In this document: in pieces, positions 8,105-15,389 of the stretch
Position numbering within the stretch: the first letter of the stretch is position 1
How the letters are laid out: each line of letters begins with the position of its first letter
From: CAZKFN01 sp964552035
GTDB lineage: Bacteria; Bacteroidota; Bacteroidia; Flavobacteriales_E; Vicingaceae
Assembly (NCBI GenBank): GCA_964552035.1
Contig: CAZKFN010000015.1
Coordinates: 1-36,896 of the forward strand
Direction of reading: 5' to 3'
DNA: 36,896 nt
The notes under the pieces: generated by a model
The model's database searches: none
What the model was told of the DNA's origin: nothing
What the model saw: the letters and a program-made list of their open reading frames with translations, nothing else
Translations under genes and position numbers: made by a program

Positions 8105-9826
8105 TTATATTATAAAAGAAGATTCATAAGTAGATTTATTTCCTACCCCGTCAGAAACGACAATTTTAAATTGATGTAGACCTTCTTTTATTCTTCCGTC
8201 AAAGTTGTGAAACAAGAGCTGTTGCTTAGGCTCATATTCCATTAAAATCCATTCTCCATCCACTTCAGCCCTATAGGATTTTATTCCAGAAAGATTATCT
8301 GAAACTTTAATTCTTATACTTCCTTTTTTACTCATATTGGCATTAGGAAAAATATTTAAAGGAGTAATTCTTGGTGGAATACTATCCAAAGCAATGCCAT
8401 AGCCGCCAAAACTTCTTGTTTTCACACTAATATTATCGCCATTCCAATTTCCACCTTCAGCTGTAAAACCTATCCCATTAGTTGTGCTGACAATTAAAGC
8501 TTGTTTTTTTTGTTTTTCTGTTAAATTCCCATGCTTTATGGAAATATCAATATAAGAGTGAAGTGGGGTGTAGTGGTTGTGAATCCAATAAAGCGGTGAA
8601 ACTAATTTAGGGTGATCTTCCTCTTTTTTATAGGTAAAAAGTAAATCTTCATATAAAACATACGGTGGGATAACCAACAAGAGGTTGTCGCGCATAAAGG
8701 TATTTTTCTCTCGATATGAAAAATGTCTTTTTGTTTCTCCTTCTTTTATAGGAGAAACAGGAGTATTATTTTCCATTGCTGCACCAAATAAATCAAAGTT
8801 TAATTGAGCTACATTGCCGTGATAATCGGAGAGATGATAAGTCATTTTAACTTCATCTCCATCCTTAATCTTTACTTCCCCATTATTTACCAGAGTTTTA
8901 AAGAAACGAAGGTTATTACCAGCTAAACGGTAACTACGTTGAATTCTCTTTTTAGTTTTCATATAGAATTCATAATCTATAAGTGCATTTAAGTATCTAC
9001 CTTCATCAAAGGCAAACTCTTTAATTTCTTGTTCAAAAATTAAGCTGCTATCCAACCAAAGTTTTACGTTATGTAATCCATAAGTATTGTGGGTTTCATC
9101 CATTCTATCAATACTTTCTATTCCAAAACCAAAGTTTCCAATCAAAGATATAGGTTGAGTGGTATTTAGTCTATACTTCCCATTTTGCCCACTTGCTACA
9201 AAGCGTTTTGCTTCATTTTTTCCAAAAATTAATGAATGCTCATCTAAGGGGTAAATTTTAATGGAATATATTTCAGCTGCACGCTGGTCTTTAATATCAA
9301 AACCAAAAAATAAGGGATTGTATGGGTGGCTGTTGCTGGATTTTCTAATCTCAAAATGGAGATGTGGACCTCCAGAGCCTCCCGTATTTCCAGAGTAGGC
9401 AACTAACTCCCCTTTTTGCACTTTAATTTCATTGGGCATGAGATAGATTGCAATATTAAAAGATTCCTTTTGATATTGTCTTGCCTTTACTACGGCTTCT
9501 ATTTTTTCGCTATATTGATTTAGGTGCCCATATACAGTGGTGTATCCATTGGGGTGGGTGATGTAAAGCGCTTTTCCATAACCATAAGGAGAAACGTTGA
9601 TTCTACTAACATAGCCTTCGGCAGCAGCATAAACTTCTTTACCTATAACTCCCTGGGTTTTAATATCTAAACCTGCATGAAAATGATTATTTCTCAATTC
9701 TCCAAAATTCCCAGCAAGGTAAATTGGAAATTTTACAGGGGATATAAAATAGTTTTTCGGGAATTCTTCTTGAGCAATTGTGAGTTTAAAAAGAATAAGC
9801 AGGAAAATTGAAAAGAGATATTTCAT
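8105..9826 (-). CDS. M23-family metallopeptidase (LytM-type), secreted
   Basis: This is a probable peptidoglycan endopeptidase of the periplasm or outer envelope. A signal peptide (residues 1-19) is followed directly by the M23 domain at about 30-170. Zinc-site motifs are complete: H50 and D54 in HFHAGLD, and H155/H157 in GGPHLHFEIR, plus the usual strand YTTVYGHL near residue 100. The other ~400 residues are beta-rich with no motif I can name. They contain an Ig-like or fibronectin-like closing segment (KVSDNLSGIKSYRAEVDGEWILMEYEP), a known pattern in long Bacteroidota M23 proteins of about 550-570 aa. Because the zinc ligands are intact it should be active, unlike degenerate LytM activators. 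It is first in the minus-strand group and has its own -7-like element. Confidence 0.92.
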   Translation of the reverse strand: MKYLFSIFLLILFKLTIAQEEFPKNYFISPVKFPIYLAGNFGELRNNHFHAGLDIKTQGVIGKEVYAAAEGYVSRINVSPYGYGKALYITHPNGYTTVYGHLNQYSEKIEAVVKARQYQKESFNIAIYLMPNEIKVQKGELVAYSGNTGGSGGPHLHFEIRKSSNSHPYNPLFFGFDIKDQRAAEIYSIKIYPLDEHSLIFGKNEAKRFVASGQNGKYRLNTTQPISLIGNFGFGIESIDRMDETHNTYGLHNVKLWLDSSLIFEQEIKEFAFDEGRYLNALIDYEFYMKTKKRIQRSYRLAGNNLRFFKTLVNNGEVKIKDGDEVKMTYHLSDYHGNVAQLNFDLFGAAMENNTPVSPIKEGETKRHFSYREKNTFMRDNLLLVIPPYVLYEDLLFTYKKEEDHPKLVSPLYWIHNHYTPLHSYIDISIKHGNLTEKQKKQALIVSTTNGIGFTAEGGNWNGDNISVKTRSFGGYGIALDSIPPRITPLNIFPNANMSKKGSIRIKVSDNLSGIKSYRAEVDGEWILMEYEPKQQLLFHNFDGRIKEGLHQFKIVVSDGVGNKSTYESSFII

Positions 9827-9866
9827 AAGTTTAATTCAATGGCGATAGTATATTAAGAATCGCTTA

Positions 9867-9874
9867 CAAAGGTA
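9867..9874 (-). promoter_or_regulatory. Candidate -7 promoter element for the M23 peptidase group (TACCTTTG)
   Basis: Read on the minus strand, 9874-9867 is TACCTTTG, an exact TAnnTTTG match about 40 bases before the M23 start. It diverges from the element at 9940-9947, giving two back-to-back promoters. Confidence 0.5.
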
Positions 9875-9939
9875 AGGGAAGAAAAATAGAAATTATATAA
9901 TTATATAGGAATAGCTATTTCAAATCGACAAAAAATAAT

Positions 9940-9947
9940 TATCTTTG
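9940..9947 (+). promoter_or_regulatory. Candidate -7 promoter element for the coiled-coil/zapA transcript (TATCTTTG)
   Basis: TATCTTTG is an exact TAnnTTTG match. It lies 15 bases before the first possible ATG (9963) and 27 bases before the second (9975), so the leader must be very short and the second start deserves consideration. Confidence 0.5.
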
Positions 9948-9962
9948 TTATGCTTAGTGTAA

Positions 9963-10262
9963 ATGATAAAAGCCATGAGTTCCTTTTCTGATCTTGTAAA
10001 TAAATTAGAGTCAAAGGTGTTGATACTTTTAGAACAGAAGCGAGCTCTTACTACCGAGGTAGAAGTTTTTAGAAATGAAATAGCACAACTTCAAAAGGAA
10101 AATAAACAGTTAAATGAACAACTGTTGACTTTGGAGGAGAGAAATCAAATTTTGCGCATTGCAAAGGGGAAGGTATCAAAGGAGGAGCGTGCAGAAATGA
10201 AATTAAAGATAAATGAAATTGTTCGGGAGGTAGATAAATGCATCTCTCAACTAAATCAATAA
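9963..10262 (+). CDS. Small coiled-coil protein upstream of zapA (ZapB-like by context)
   Basis: A 99-residue protein that is almost wholly helical: heptad-like sequence runs from about residue 8 to 70 (LVNKLESKVLILLEQKR, EIAQLQKENKQLNEQLLTLEERNQILR), followed by a charged segment (KEERAEMKLKINEIVREVDKCISQLNQ). There is no signal peptide or membrane segment. It is encoded five bases before zapA, so the two are surely co-transcribed and probably translationally linked. In gammaproteobacteria the coiled-coil protein ZapB binds ZapA at the Z-ring; a similar partnership is a reasonable guess here but rests only on size, coiled coil and position. The start could be Met5 (9975), given how close the promoter-like TATCTTTG is. 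Confidence 0.8.
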   Translation: MIKAMSSFSDLVNKLESKVLILLEQKRALTTEVEVFRNEIAQLQKENKQLNEQLLTLEERNQILRIAKGKVSKEERAEMKLKINEIVREVDKCISQLNQ

Positions 10263-10267
10263 GAGAA

Positions 10268-10561
10268 ATGTCCGTAAAGGGTCAATCTATAAATGTAACC
10301 ATAGCCAATCGGGTGTATCCTATGACAGTTTCCTCTATGGAGGAAGAGGAGTATGTGAGAAAGGCGGCTAATATGATTAATAAGAAAGTTCAAGAATACG
10401 AACAGAAATATGCCGTACAGGATACTCAAGATTTGCTGGCAATGAGTGCTTTAAAGTTTAGTGTGGAGAAGGTTAGGTTGGAAGAAGAAAGCAGTGAAAT
10501 GGATACCCTTTCGGTGAATAAAATTAAAGAATTGATAGATTTGGTTGAAATCGATCTTTAA
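10268..10561 (+). CDS. zapA: Cell division protein ZapA
   Basis: ZapA binds FtsZ and bundles protofilaments at the division ring. The 97-residue product has the family's N-terminal beta-hairpin (residues 1-22, SVKGQSINVTIANRVYPMTV), a charged turn (SSMEEEEYVRKAANMINKKV) and a long C-terminal coiled coil (~30-97). The frame extends upstream to 10238 inside the preceding gene, but the family begins next to the first strand, so ATG 10268 is the right start. It follows the coiled-coil gene by five bases and is followed by a probable 6S RNA gene. In gammaproteobacteria zapA also sits directly upstream of the 6S RNA gene. Confidence 0.9.
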   Translation: MSVKGQSINVTIANRVYPMTVSSMEEEEYVRKAANMINKKVQEYEQKYAVQDTQDLLAMSALKFSVEKVRLEEESSEMDTLSVNKIKELIDLVEIDL

Positions 10562-10575
10562 CGTTCTTATAAATA

Positions 10576-10592
10576 TTCCGGCTTGGTCGGAA
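10576..10592 (+). other. Small hairpin between zapA and the 6S RNA candidate
   Basis: TTCCG (10576-10580) pairs with CGGAA (10588-10592) around a 7-base loop, just before the 5' arm of the RNA. There is no long T tract after it, so it is not a standard terminator. It may mark a processing or pausing site, or belong to the 5' end of the RNA. Confidence 0.35.
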
Positions 10593-10596
10593 AAAC

Positions 10597-10812
10597 CTGC
10601 CCGTGCAAGTTTGTTATGTTTGGTAAACTCAACACTTATACAAACATGAATTTTGCTTAGCGATGCTAAAAACAGGCCTTACTAACCCACCTAGAAGTGG
10701 TGATTCTTTTTATCTATAAAAGGGACGTCGGAAGTTTGCAGTATTCGGAGAAATTCAGATCCTCATATTTTAGGGGTTTACACTTTCCAACAAATTTGTA
10801 CGGGTTTTTTTT
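10597..10812 (+). ncRNA. ssrS: Probable 6S RNA (6S-Flavo type)
   Basis: 6S RNA binds the housekeeping RNA polymerase holoenzyme by imitating an open promoter. The evidence is structural. The 5' arm 10600-10615 pairs along 16 bases with 10789-10804, with two G-U pairs replacing G-C pairs. After a 7 by 7 internal loop, 10623-10630 pairs with 10774-10781 (8 bp including one G-U pair). The inside is a long, weakly paired region with small hairpins (TTAGC/GCTAA near 10652-10664, CCAC/GTGG near 10698-10711). Eight T's at 10805-10812 follow the closing stem, so the end is a built-in terminator. The ~215-base length and rod-like fold suit 6S RNA, as does the position between zapA and rny. The exact 5' end is unknown. 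No other gene is visible between zapA and rny. Confidence 0.72.
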
Positions 10813-10840
10813 ATGCATTAAAATATTGAGAAATTAAGGA

Positions 10841-12382
10841 ATGGATATAATAAGTGTAGGGGTAGCTATAGTTGTAGGTGTATTACTTGGGTATGCAATA
10901 ACAACATTGCTTGCCAAACAAAGAGGAATAAAAAAAGCAAATGCCCTTTTAGCGGAAGCAAAAGCTGAAGGTGAGGTAATTCGAAAAGATAAAATTCTTC
11001 AGGCTAAAGAAAAATTTTTACAGCTAAAAGAAAAGCACGAAAAGGAAGTGCATGCTAGAGAGCGAGCAATTTCTGAGATTGAAAAGCGCATTAGAAATAA
11101 GGAGAGCAGTTTAAATAAGAAACTTCAGGAAGTTAATAAAAAAGATAATACATTAAAGTCTATAAAAGGTAATCTTGAGCATCAATTAGAACTGGCTCAA
11201 AAGAGGCAAGAAGAACTGGATGAAAATTATCGTAAACAGGTAGAATTACTTGAAAAAGCTGCTGGGCTTTCTGCTGAAGAAGCTAAAGAACAATTGATTC
11301 AAGTGCTCCAAGAAGAGGCTAAGACTGAAGCAATGGCTCACATTAAAGACACGGTGGAAGAAGCAAAAATCAATGCCAATCGAGAAGCTAGAAAAATTGT
11401 TATCCAGACGATACAAAGGGTCGCAACAGAGCAGGCTATAGAAAACTCTGTTTCGGTTTTTAATATTGACTCCGATGATATGAAAGGTAGAATCATCGGT
11501 AGAGAAGGAAGAAATATTCGAGCTTTGGAAGCAGCAACCGGCGTAGAAATAATTGTAGACGATACTCCAGAAGCCATTATTTTATCTTGCTTTGATCCAG
11601 TTCGTAGAGAAACAGCTCGTTTAGCTCTACATCAATTGGTTACAGACGGTAGAATTCATCCTGCAAGAATTGAAGAAGTAGTCAAAAAGACCAAAAGACA
11701 ATTAGAGGATGAAATTATAGACATTGGAAAAAAGACTTGTATAGACCTTGGAATTCACGGTCTGCATCCAGAATTATTGAGGATGGTAGGAAGAATGAAA
11801 TACCGTTCTTCTTATGGGCAGAACTTATTACAACATTCCAGAGAGGTAGCTAACCTTTGTGCTACCATGGCTGCTGAGCTTGGGTTAAATGCAAAATTAG
11901 CTAAACGTGCAGGGTTGTTGCACGATATTGGAAAAGTTCCAGATGATGAACCAGAAATTCCGCACGCTTTATTGGGAATGAAACTGGCTGAAAAATATAA
12001 AGAAAAACCTGAAGTATGTAATGCTATTGGAGCACATCATGATGAAATAGAAATGACTTCTTTAATCGCTCCAATTGTACAAGTATGTGATGCCGTTTCC
12101 GGTGCTAGGCCTGGGGCTAGAAGAGAAATAGTTGAATCCTATATTAACCGTATCAAGGAATTAGAAACCCTTGGGATGTCTCATCAAGGTGTAGAAAAAG
12201 CCTATGCTATTCAAGCTGGGAGGGAACTAAGAGTTATTGTTCAATCAGAAAAAATTAGCGATGCAGAAGCAGATAAGATCTCATTTGATATTGCTCAAAA
12301 GATTCAAACAGAAATGACTTATCCAGGACAGGTAAAGGTTACCGTAATTCGAGAAAGAAGAGCTGTTAACTACGCTAAATAA
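10841..12382 (+). CDS. rny: Ribonuclease Y
   Basis: RNase Y is a membrane-anchored endoribonuclease that starts decay of many mRNAs. The 513-residue protein has an N-terminal membrane helix (residues ~4-25), a long coiled coil rich in K/E (about 30-180), a KH RNA-binding domain (about 210-270; GRIIGREGRNIRALEAATG) and an HD catalytic domain with the metal-binding pair H361-D362 in LLHDIGK. A later HH pair lies in GAHHDEIEM. All elements are complete and length matches the family (~510-520). It begins 28 bases after the T tract of the 6S RNA. Whether it uses its own promoter is not clear; I see no TAnnTTTG in the short gap. Confidence 0.97.
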   Translation: MDIISVGVAIVVGVLLGYAITTLLAKQRGIKKANALLAEAKAEGEVIRKDKILQAKEKFLQLKEKHEKEVHARERAISEIEKRIRNKESSLNKKLQEVNKKDNTLKSIKGNLEHQLELAQKRQEELDENYRKQVELLEKAAGLSAEEAKEQLIQVLQEEAKTEAMAHIKDTVEEAKINANREARKIVIQTIQRVATEQAIENSVSVFNIDSDDMKGRIIGREGRNIRALEAATGVEIIVDDTPEAIILSCFDPVRRETARLALHQLVTDGRIHPARIEEVVKKTKRQLEDEIIDIGKKTCIDLGIHGLHPELLRMVGRMKYRSSYGQNLLQHSREVANLCATMAAELGLNAKLAKRAGLLHDIGKVPDDEPEIPHALLGMKLAEKYKEKPEVCNAIGAHHDEIEMTSLIAPIVQVCDAVSGARPGARREIVESYINRIKELETLGMSHQGVEKAYAIQAGRELRVIVQSEKISDAEADKISFDIAQKIQTEMTYPGQVKVTVIRERRAVNYAK

Positions 12383-12433
12383 AATCAATGGCAATTATTT
12401 TAAGTAACCTTTTACATATAATCCCAACCCTAT

Positions 12434-12441
12434 TATATTTG
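12434..12441 (+). promoter_or_regulatory. Candidate -7 promoter element for mscL (TATATTTG)
   Basis: TATATTTG matches TAnnTTTG and would give a leader of about 80 bases before the mscL ATG. It fits an independent promoter in the 146-base rny-mscL gap. Confidence 0.35.
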
Positions 12442-12528
12442 ACTTTAACTATAAGTAGTAAAATTTATTTTTTCTGATTTTATAGCATCTAATCTTATGT
12501 TGTAACGTTAAAATAGAATTTAAAAAAT

Positions 12529-12981
12529 ATGGCTAATTTTTTTAAAGAATTTAGAGAATTTTCTATTCGAGGTAATATGATTGACATAGCCGTAGGAGTT
12601 ATTATTGGAGCTTCCTTTAATACGGTTATAGATACAATCGTAAAGAAGATTATAATGCCTCCTATATCCCTATTGACAAATGGGATTAATTTTGAAAATA
12701 AAAAATTAATTTTAAGGCATGCAATAATAGAAGGGGACAAGGTAACCCAAGAGCAAGTAGCTATTGAATATGGCACACTAATTACCCAATTGATTAACTT
12801 TTTTATCATTGCTTTGTGTGTTTTTGTGGTTGTAAAAATGGCTAATCAATTAAGAGTGAAAGCCCAAGACACTTCAAATAAAAAAGTAGTTAAACCAAAG
12901 GATATTCAGTTATTGACCGACCTTAAAGGTATAATGAAAGAACAAAATGAAATTTTAAAAGAACTAAGGAATAAAGCTTAA
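12529..12981 (+). CDS. mscL: Large-conductance mechanosensitive channel MscL
   Basis: MscL is a pentameric inner-membrane channel that opens under high membrane tension to release solutes on hypo-osmotic shock. The N-terminus is classic (MANFFKEFREFSIRGNMIDIAVGVIIGASF). It is followed by the first transmembrane helix, a periplasmic loop, the second helix at about residues 84-105 (LITQLINFFIIALCVFVVVKM) and a charged cytoplasmic helix (LLTDLKGIMKEQNEILKELRNK). Its 150 residues are slightly longer than the ~136 of Escherichia coli, with the extra length mostly in the loop and tail. The gene stands alone between rny and a desaturase. Confidence 0.96.
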   Translation: MANFFKEFREFSIRGNMIDIAVGVIIGASFNTVIDTIVKKIIMPPISLLTNGINFENKKLILRHAIIEGDKVTQEQVAIEYGTLITQLINFFIIALCVFVVVKMANQLRVKAQDTSNKKVVKPKDIQLLTDLKGIMKEQNEILKELRNKA

Positions 12982-13010
12982 AAGACAGTATTTTTAATAA
13001 TGTTGATAAA

Positions 13011-13024
13011 ACAACTTAAGTTGT
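13011..13024. promoter_or_regulatory. Perfect 14-bp palindrome upstream of the desaturase (candidate operator)
   Basis: ACAACTTAAGTTGT reads the same on both strands. It ends 34 bases before the TATCTTTG element and so covers roughly -60 to -45 relative to the likely transcription start. That is a suitable site for a dimeric regulator of membrane-lipid saturation. No regulator gene lies nearby, and a role in ending mscL transcription is unlikely because no T tract follows. Confidence 0.4.
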
Positions 13025-13058
13025 GGAGGTAATTATCCAATTAGCTTTTCTTTCTTAG

Positions 13059-13066
13059 TATCTTTG
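13059..13066 (+). promoter_or_regulatory. Candidate -7 promoter element for the desaturase (TATCTTTG)
   Basis: TATCTTTG is an exact TAnnTTTG match ending 21 bases before the desaturase ATG, the same short spacing as in front of glmM and the zapA transcript. Confidence 0.5.
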
Positions 13067-13087
13067 TATAAATTATAATTATTTTAT

Positions 13088-14176
13088 ATGAATCAAATCA
13101 AGCCAATCCGTTTTATAAATAAAGATCAAACTGACTTTGTAAGAACTTTAAACAAAAGGGTTAACGAATATTTTAAAGAAAGGAAATTACCTAAAACAGG
13201 TGGAATCCGTATTAAAATAAAAGCATTATTTATGCTATCTGCTTATGCAGTTCCTTATTTATTAATGGTTTTTGGAGTAGTAACAAACCCGTGGATGTTG
13301 TTTGGAATGTGTATTCTCATGGGATTAGGAATGGGAGGTATTGGACTTTCTGTAATGCACGATGCCAATCATGGGGTATTTTCTAGGAAAAAATGGTTGA
13401 ATGATGTAGCAGGATTTTCTATCAACTTCCTAGGAGGTAATGTCAATAACTGGAAGGCACAACACAATATTTTACACCACTCTTTTACAAATATTGAAGG
13501 TTATGATGAAGATATCGATACTCCTCCATTTCTTCGTTTTTCTCCCCACTCAGAGGTAAAAAGAATTCACAAATATCAATACTTGTATGCTTGGTTTTTT
13601 TATAGCTTAATGACCCTATCATGGACGTTTATGAAAGACTTTAAAGATTCCGTTCGCTATCAAAAAATTGGATTATACAAGCAACTTAAGACTTCTTTTG
13701 GTAAGGAATTGACCATTATTATTACGACTAGAGTCATTTATTTCACCTACATGGTTGTGTTGCCTTTATGGTTAATGGACATCAGCTGGATACAATTAAT
13801 TATAGGATTTATTACCGTTCATCTTGTAGCAGGTTTAAGTCTGGCTGTAATTTTCCAATTGGCACACGTTATGGAAGACACTCAATTTCCATTGCCTAAA
13901 GATGGAAGTGTTAATAATCAGTGGGCAGCTCATCAATTGCAAACGACTTTGAACTTTGCAAGTAAACGCCCAGTGTTAACTTGGTTAATTGGGGGCTTAA
14001 ATTATCAAGTTGAACACCATTTATTTCCCCATATTAGTCATGTTCATTATCGAAAAATAGCCCCAATTGTAGAAAAAACTGCACAGGAATATAATATGCC
14101 ATACCATACAGAGAAAACTTTTATAAAGGCATTTGCTTCTCATGTGCGCATGTTACGTCGATTAGGTAGGGAATAA
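13088..14176 (+). CDS. Fatty acid desaturase (acyl-CoA/acyl-lipid type)
   Basis: This is a membrane di-iron desaturase that introduces a double bond into acyl chains, adjusting membrane fluidity. All three histidine boxes are present: HDANH at residues 91-95, HNILHH at 126-131, and QVEHH at 307-311. Hydrophobic segments at about 48-90 and 215-260 form two membrane hairpins. An N-terminal cytochrome b5 domain is absent, so electrons must come from a separate donor such as a ferredoxin. At 362 aa, with NGGxNYQVEHHLFPHISH-like context near the third box, it resembles the delta-5/delta-6 or acyl-CoA desaturases common in marine Flavobacteriia. The position of the double bond cannot be read from sequence alone. 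A palindrome and -7-like element precede it. Confidence 0.93.
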   Translation: MNQIKPIRFINKDQTDFVRTLNKRVNEYFKERKLPKTGGIRIKIKALFMLSAYAVPYLLMVFGVVTNPWMLFGMCILMGLGMGGIGLSVMHDANHGVFSRKKWLNDVAGFSINFLGGNVNNWKAQHNILHHSFTNIEGYDEDIDTPPFLRFSPHSEVKRIHKYQYLYAWFFYSLMTLSWTFMKDFKDSVRYQKIGLYKQLKTSFGKELTIIITTRVIYFTYMVVLPLWLMDISWIQLIIGFITVHLVAGLSLAVIFQLAHVMEDTQFPLPKDGSVNNQWAAHQLQTTLNFASKRPVLTWLIGGLNYQVEHHLFPHISHVHYRKIAPIVEKTAQEYNMPYHTEKTFIKAFASHVRMLRRLGRE

Positions 14177-14249
14177 TACCAACTTTGGAGTGATTCTTGC
14201 ATAAATATAGTAGGTTGAGATTTTTCAGCCCTTAAATTGTATTGGAAAT

Positions 14250-14630
14250 ATGTTAGCAGAATCAAAATCTACAGAAAAATTTAAAGAACTATTAAAAAAA
14301 GCAGTAAAACGTCTTCAATCAAGAGGCTTTGATGAAATAAAAACATCCTTAGATGGTTTTGATAATCCTATAGGATTTAGTCAAAAGAAAAGTGATGTTG
14401 AATATACTCCAGACTTAACAGCTAAAAATCATAAAGGCGTGTGTTATTTTGAAATCGCTCAAAAGACAAATGATATAACGCGATTGGTAAGTAAGTGGAA
14501 ATTGCTTTCTACCATTGCTGACATGAGAGACAGCAAATTTACCATTCTTATTCCTTATGGTCATAATAAGTTTACTCAAGAATTGGTTGATCAATACAAA
14601 ATCAAAGCTAATTTAATGAGGCTGGATTAA
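14250..14630 (+). CDS. Unknown 126-residue protein, possibly nuclease-like fold
   Basis: I do not recognise a named family. The protein is soluble, starting with a basic helix (STEKFKELLKKAVKRLQSRGFDEIKTSL). A beta-rich core follows: DVEYTPDLTA near residue 49, then GVCYFEIAQK about ten residues later, and a helix (LVSKWKLLSTIADMRDS) before a final strand (KFTILIPYGHN). The order helix, strand with PD, strand with E, helix, strand is the outline of the PD-(D/E)xK nuclease fold, but the usual lysine of ExK is replaced (EIA). It could therefore be a degenerate or non-catalytic relative, or the resemblance may be chance. It starts 73 bases after the desaturase and ends three bases from the convergent aroE stop. 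Confidence 0.75.
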   Translation: MLAESKSTEKFKELLKKAVKRLQSRGFDEIKTSLDGFDNPIGFSQKKSDVEYTPDLTAKNHKGVCYFEIAQKTNDITRLVSKWKLLSTIADMRDSKFTILIPYGHNKFTQELVDQYKIKANLMRLD

Positions 14631-14633
14631 GTA

Positions 14634-15389
14634 TTAACGTAAATTGTTCCATATTTTCCAAGCAGCCTCGGCTTGTAACTCTAACATGGATAGCCCATTA
14701 ATACTTTGTGCTCCCTTTTCTCGAGACACTTTTAACAATGTAGTTTCTAAAGGGTTGTAAATAAGATCGTAAACAAGGTGGGTGTCTTGAATTAAATCTA
14801 ATTGGAAAGGAGGATGTCCTTCTATATTAGGATACATACCTAAGGGAGTGCAATTTATAAGCAATAGGTGTGGGCTTAATAGGTCGCCAGTAATAGCTTT
14901 GTATGAAAGAGTCTTTTCATTTTTGGGATTTCTACTTACCCATCGATAAGTTATTCTCAATTGATTTAAAGCATAGGCAATGGCTTTAGAAGCTCCTCCG
15001 GTACCAAAAATTAAAGCCTGTTTATTTTGTGGTTTTAGAAAAGGTTTTAAACTTTCTTGAAAACCTATTACGTCCGTATTATACCCTTTTAGGTAAGCCT
15101 TTTTATTAGAATTTCTTTGTATAGAAATGGTATTTACCGCTCCTACTGTCTGAGCAATGGGGCTTAATTCATCCATAAAGGGAAGAACTTTTTCTTTATA
15201 GGGAAGGGTTACATTCAATCCCAATAATTGAGGGTTATCTTCAATAAGCTGTATTAATTCATCCAAAGTATTTAATTCATAAAGCTCATATTGAGTGTGC
15301 TCTATTTTTTCTACTTTAAATTTATTATCAAAGTACTTTTTAGAGAAAGAATGGGAGAGTTGTAGACCGATTAACCCAAATTTTCGCAT
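14634..15389 (-). CDS. aroE: Shikimate dehydrogenase
   Basis: AroE reduces 3-dehydroshikimate to shikimate with NADPH, the fourth step of aromatic amino acid synthesis. The N-terminal substrate domain contains GLQLSHSFS (shikimate-binding serines at residues 12 and 14 or nearby), the catalytic K65 in NVTLPYKEKV, and D106 in GYNTDVIGF. The Rossmann domain follows with the cofactor loop FGTGGASKAIAYAL and the later NCTPLGMYP motif. At 251 aa it is a little shorter than the usual ~270-280. Its ATG overlaps the stop of the DUF368 gene by one base (TAATG), showing translational coupling in the minus-strand operon. It is the last gene of that operon. Confidence 0.95.
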   Translation of the reverse strand: MRKFGLIGLQLSHSFSKKYFDNKFKVEKIEHTQYELYELNTLDELIQLIEDNPQLLGLNVTLPYKEKVLPFMDELSPIAQTVGAVNTISIQRNSNKKAYLKGYNTDVIGFQESLKPFLKPQNKQALIFGTGGASKAIAYALNQLRITYRWVSRNPKNEKTLSYKAITGDLLSPHLLLINCTPLGMYPNIEGHPPFQLDLIQDTHLVYDLIYNPLETTLLKVSREKGAQSINGLSMLELQAEAAWKIWNNLR

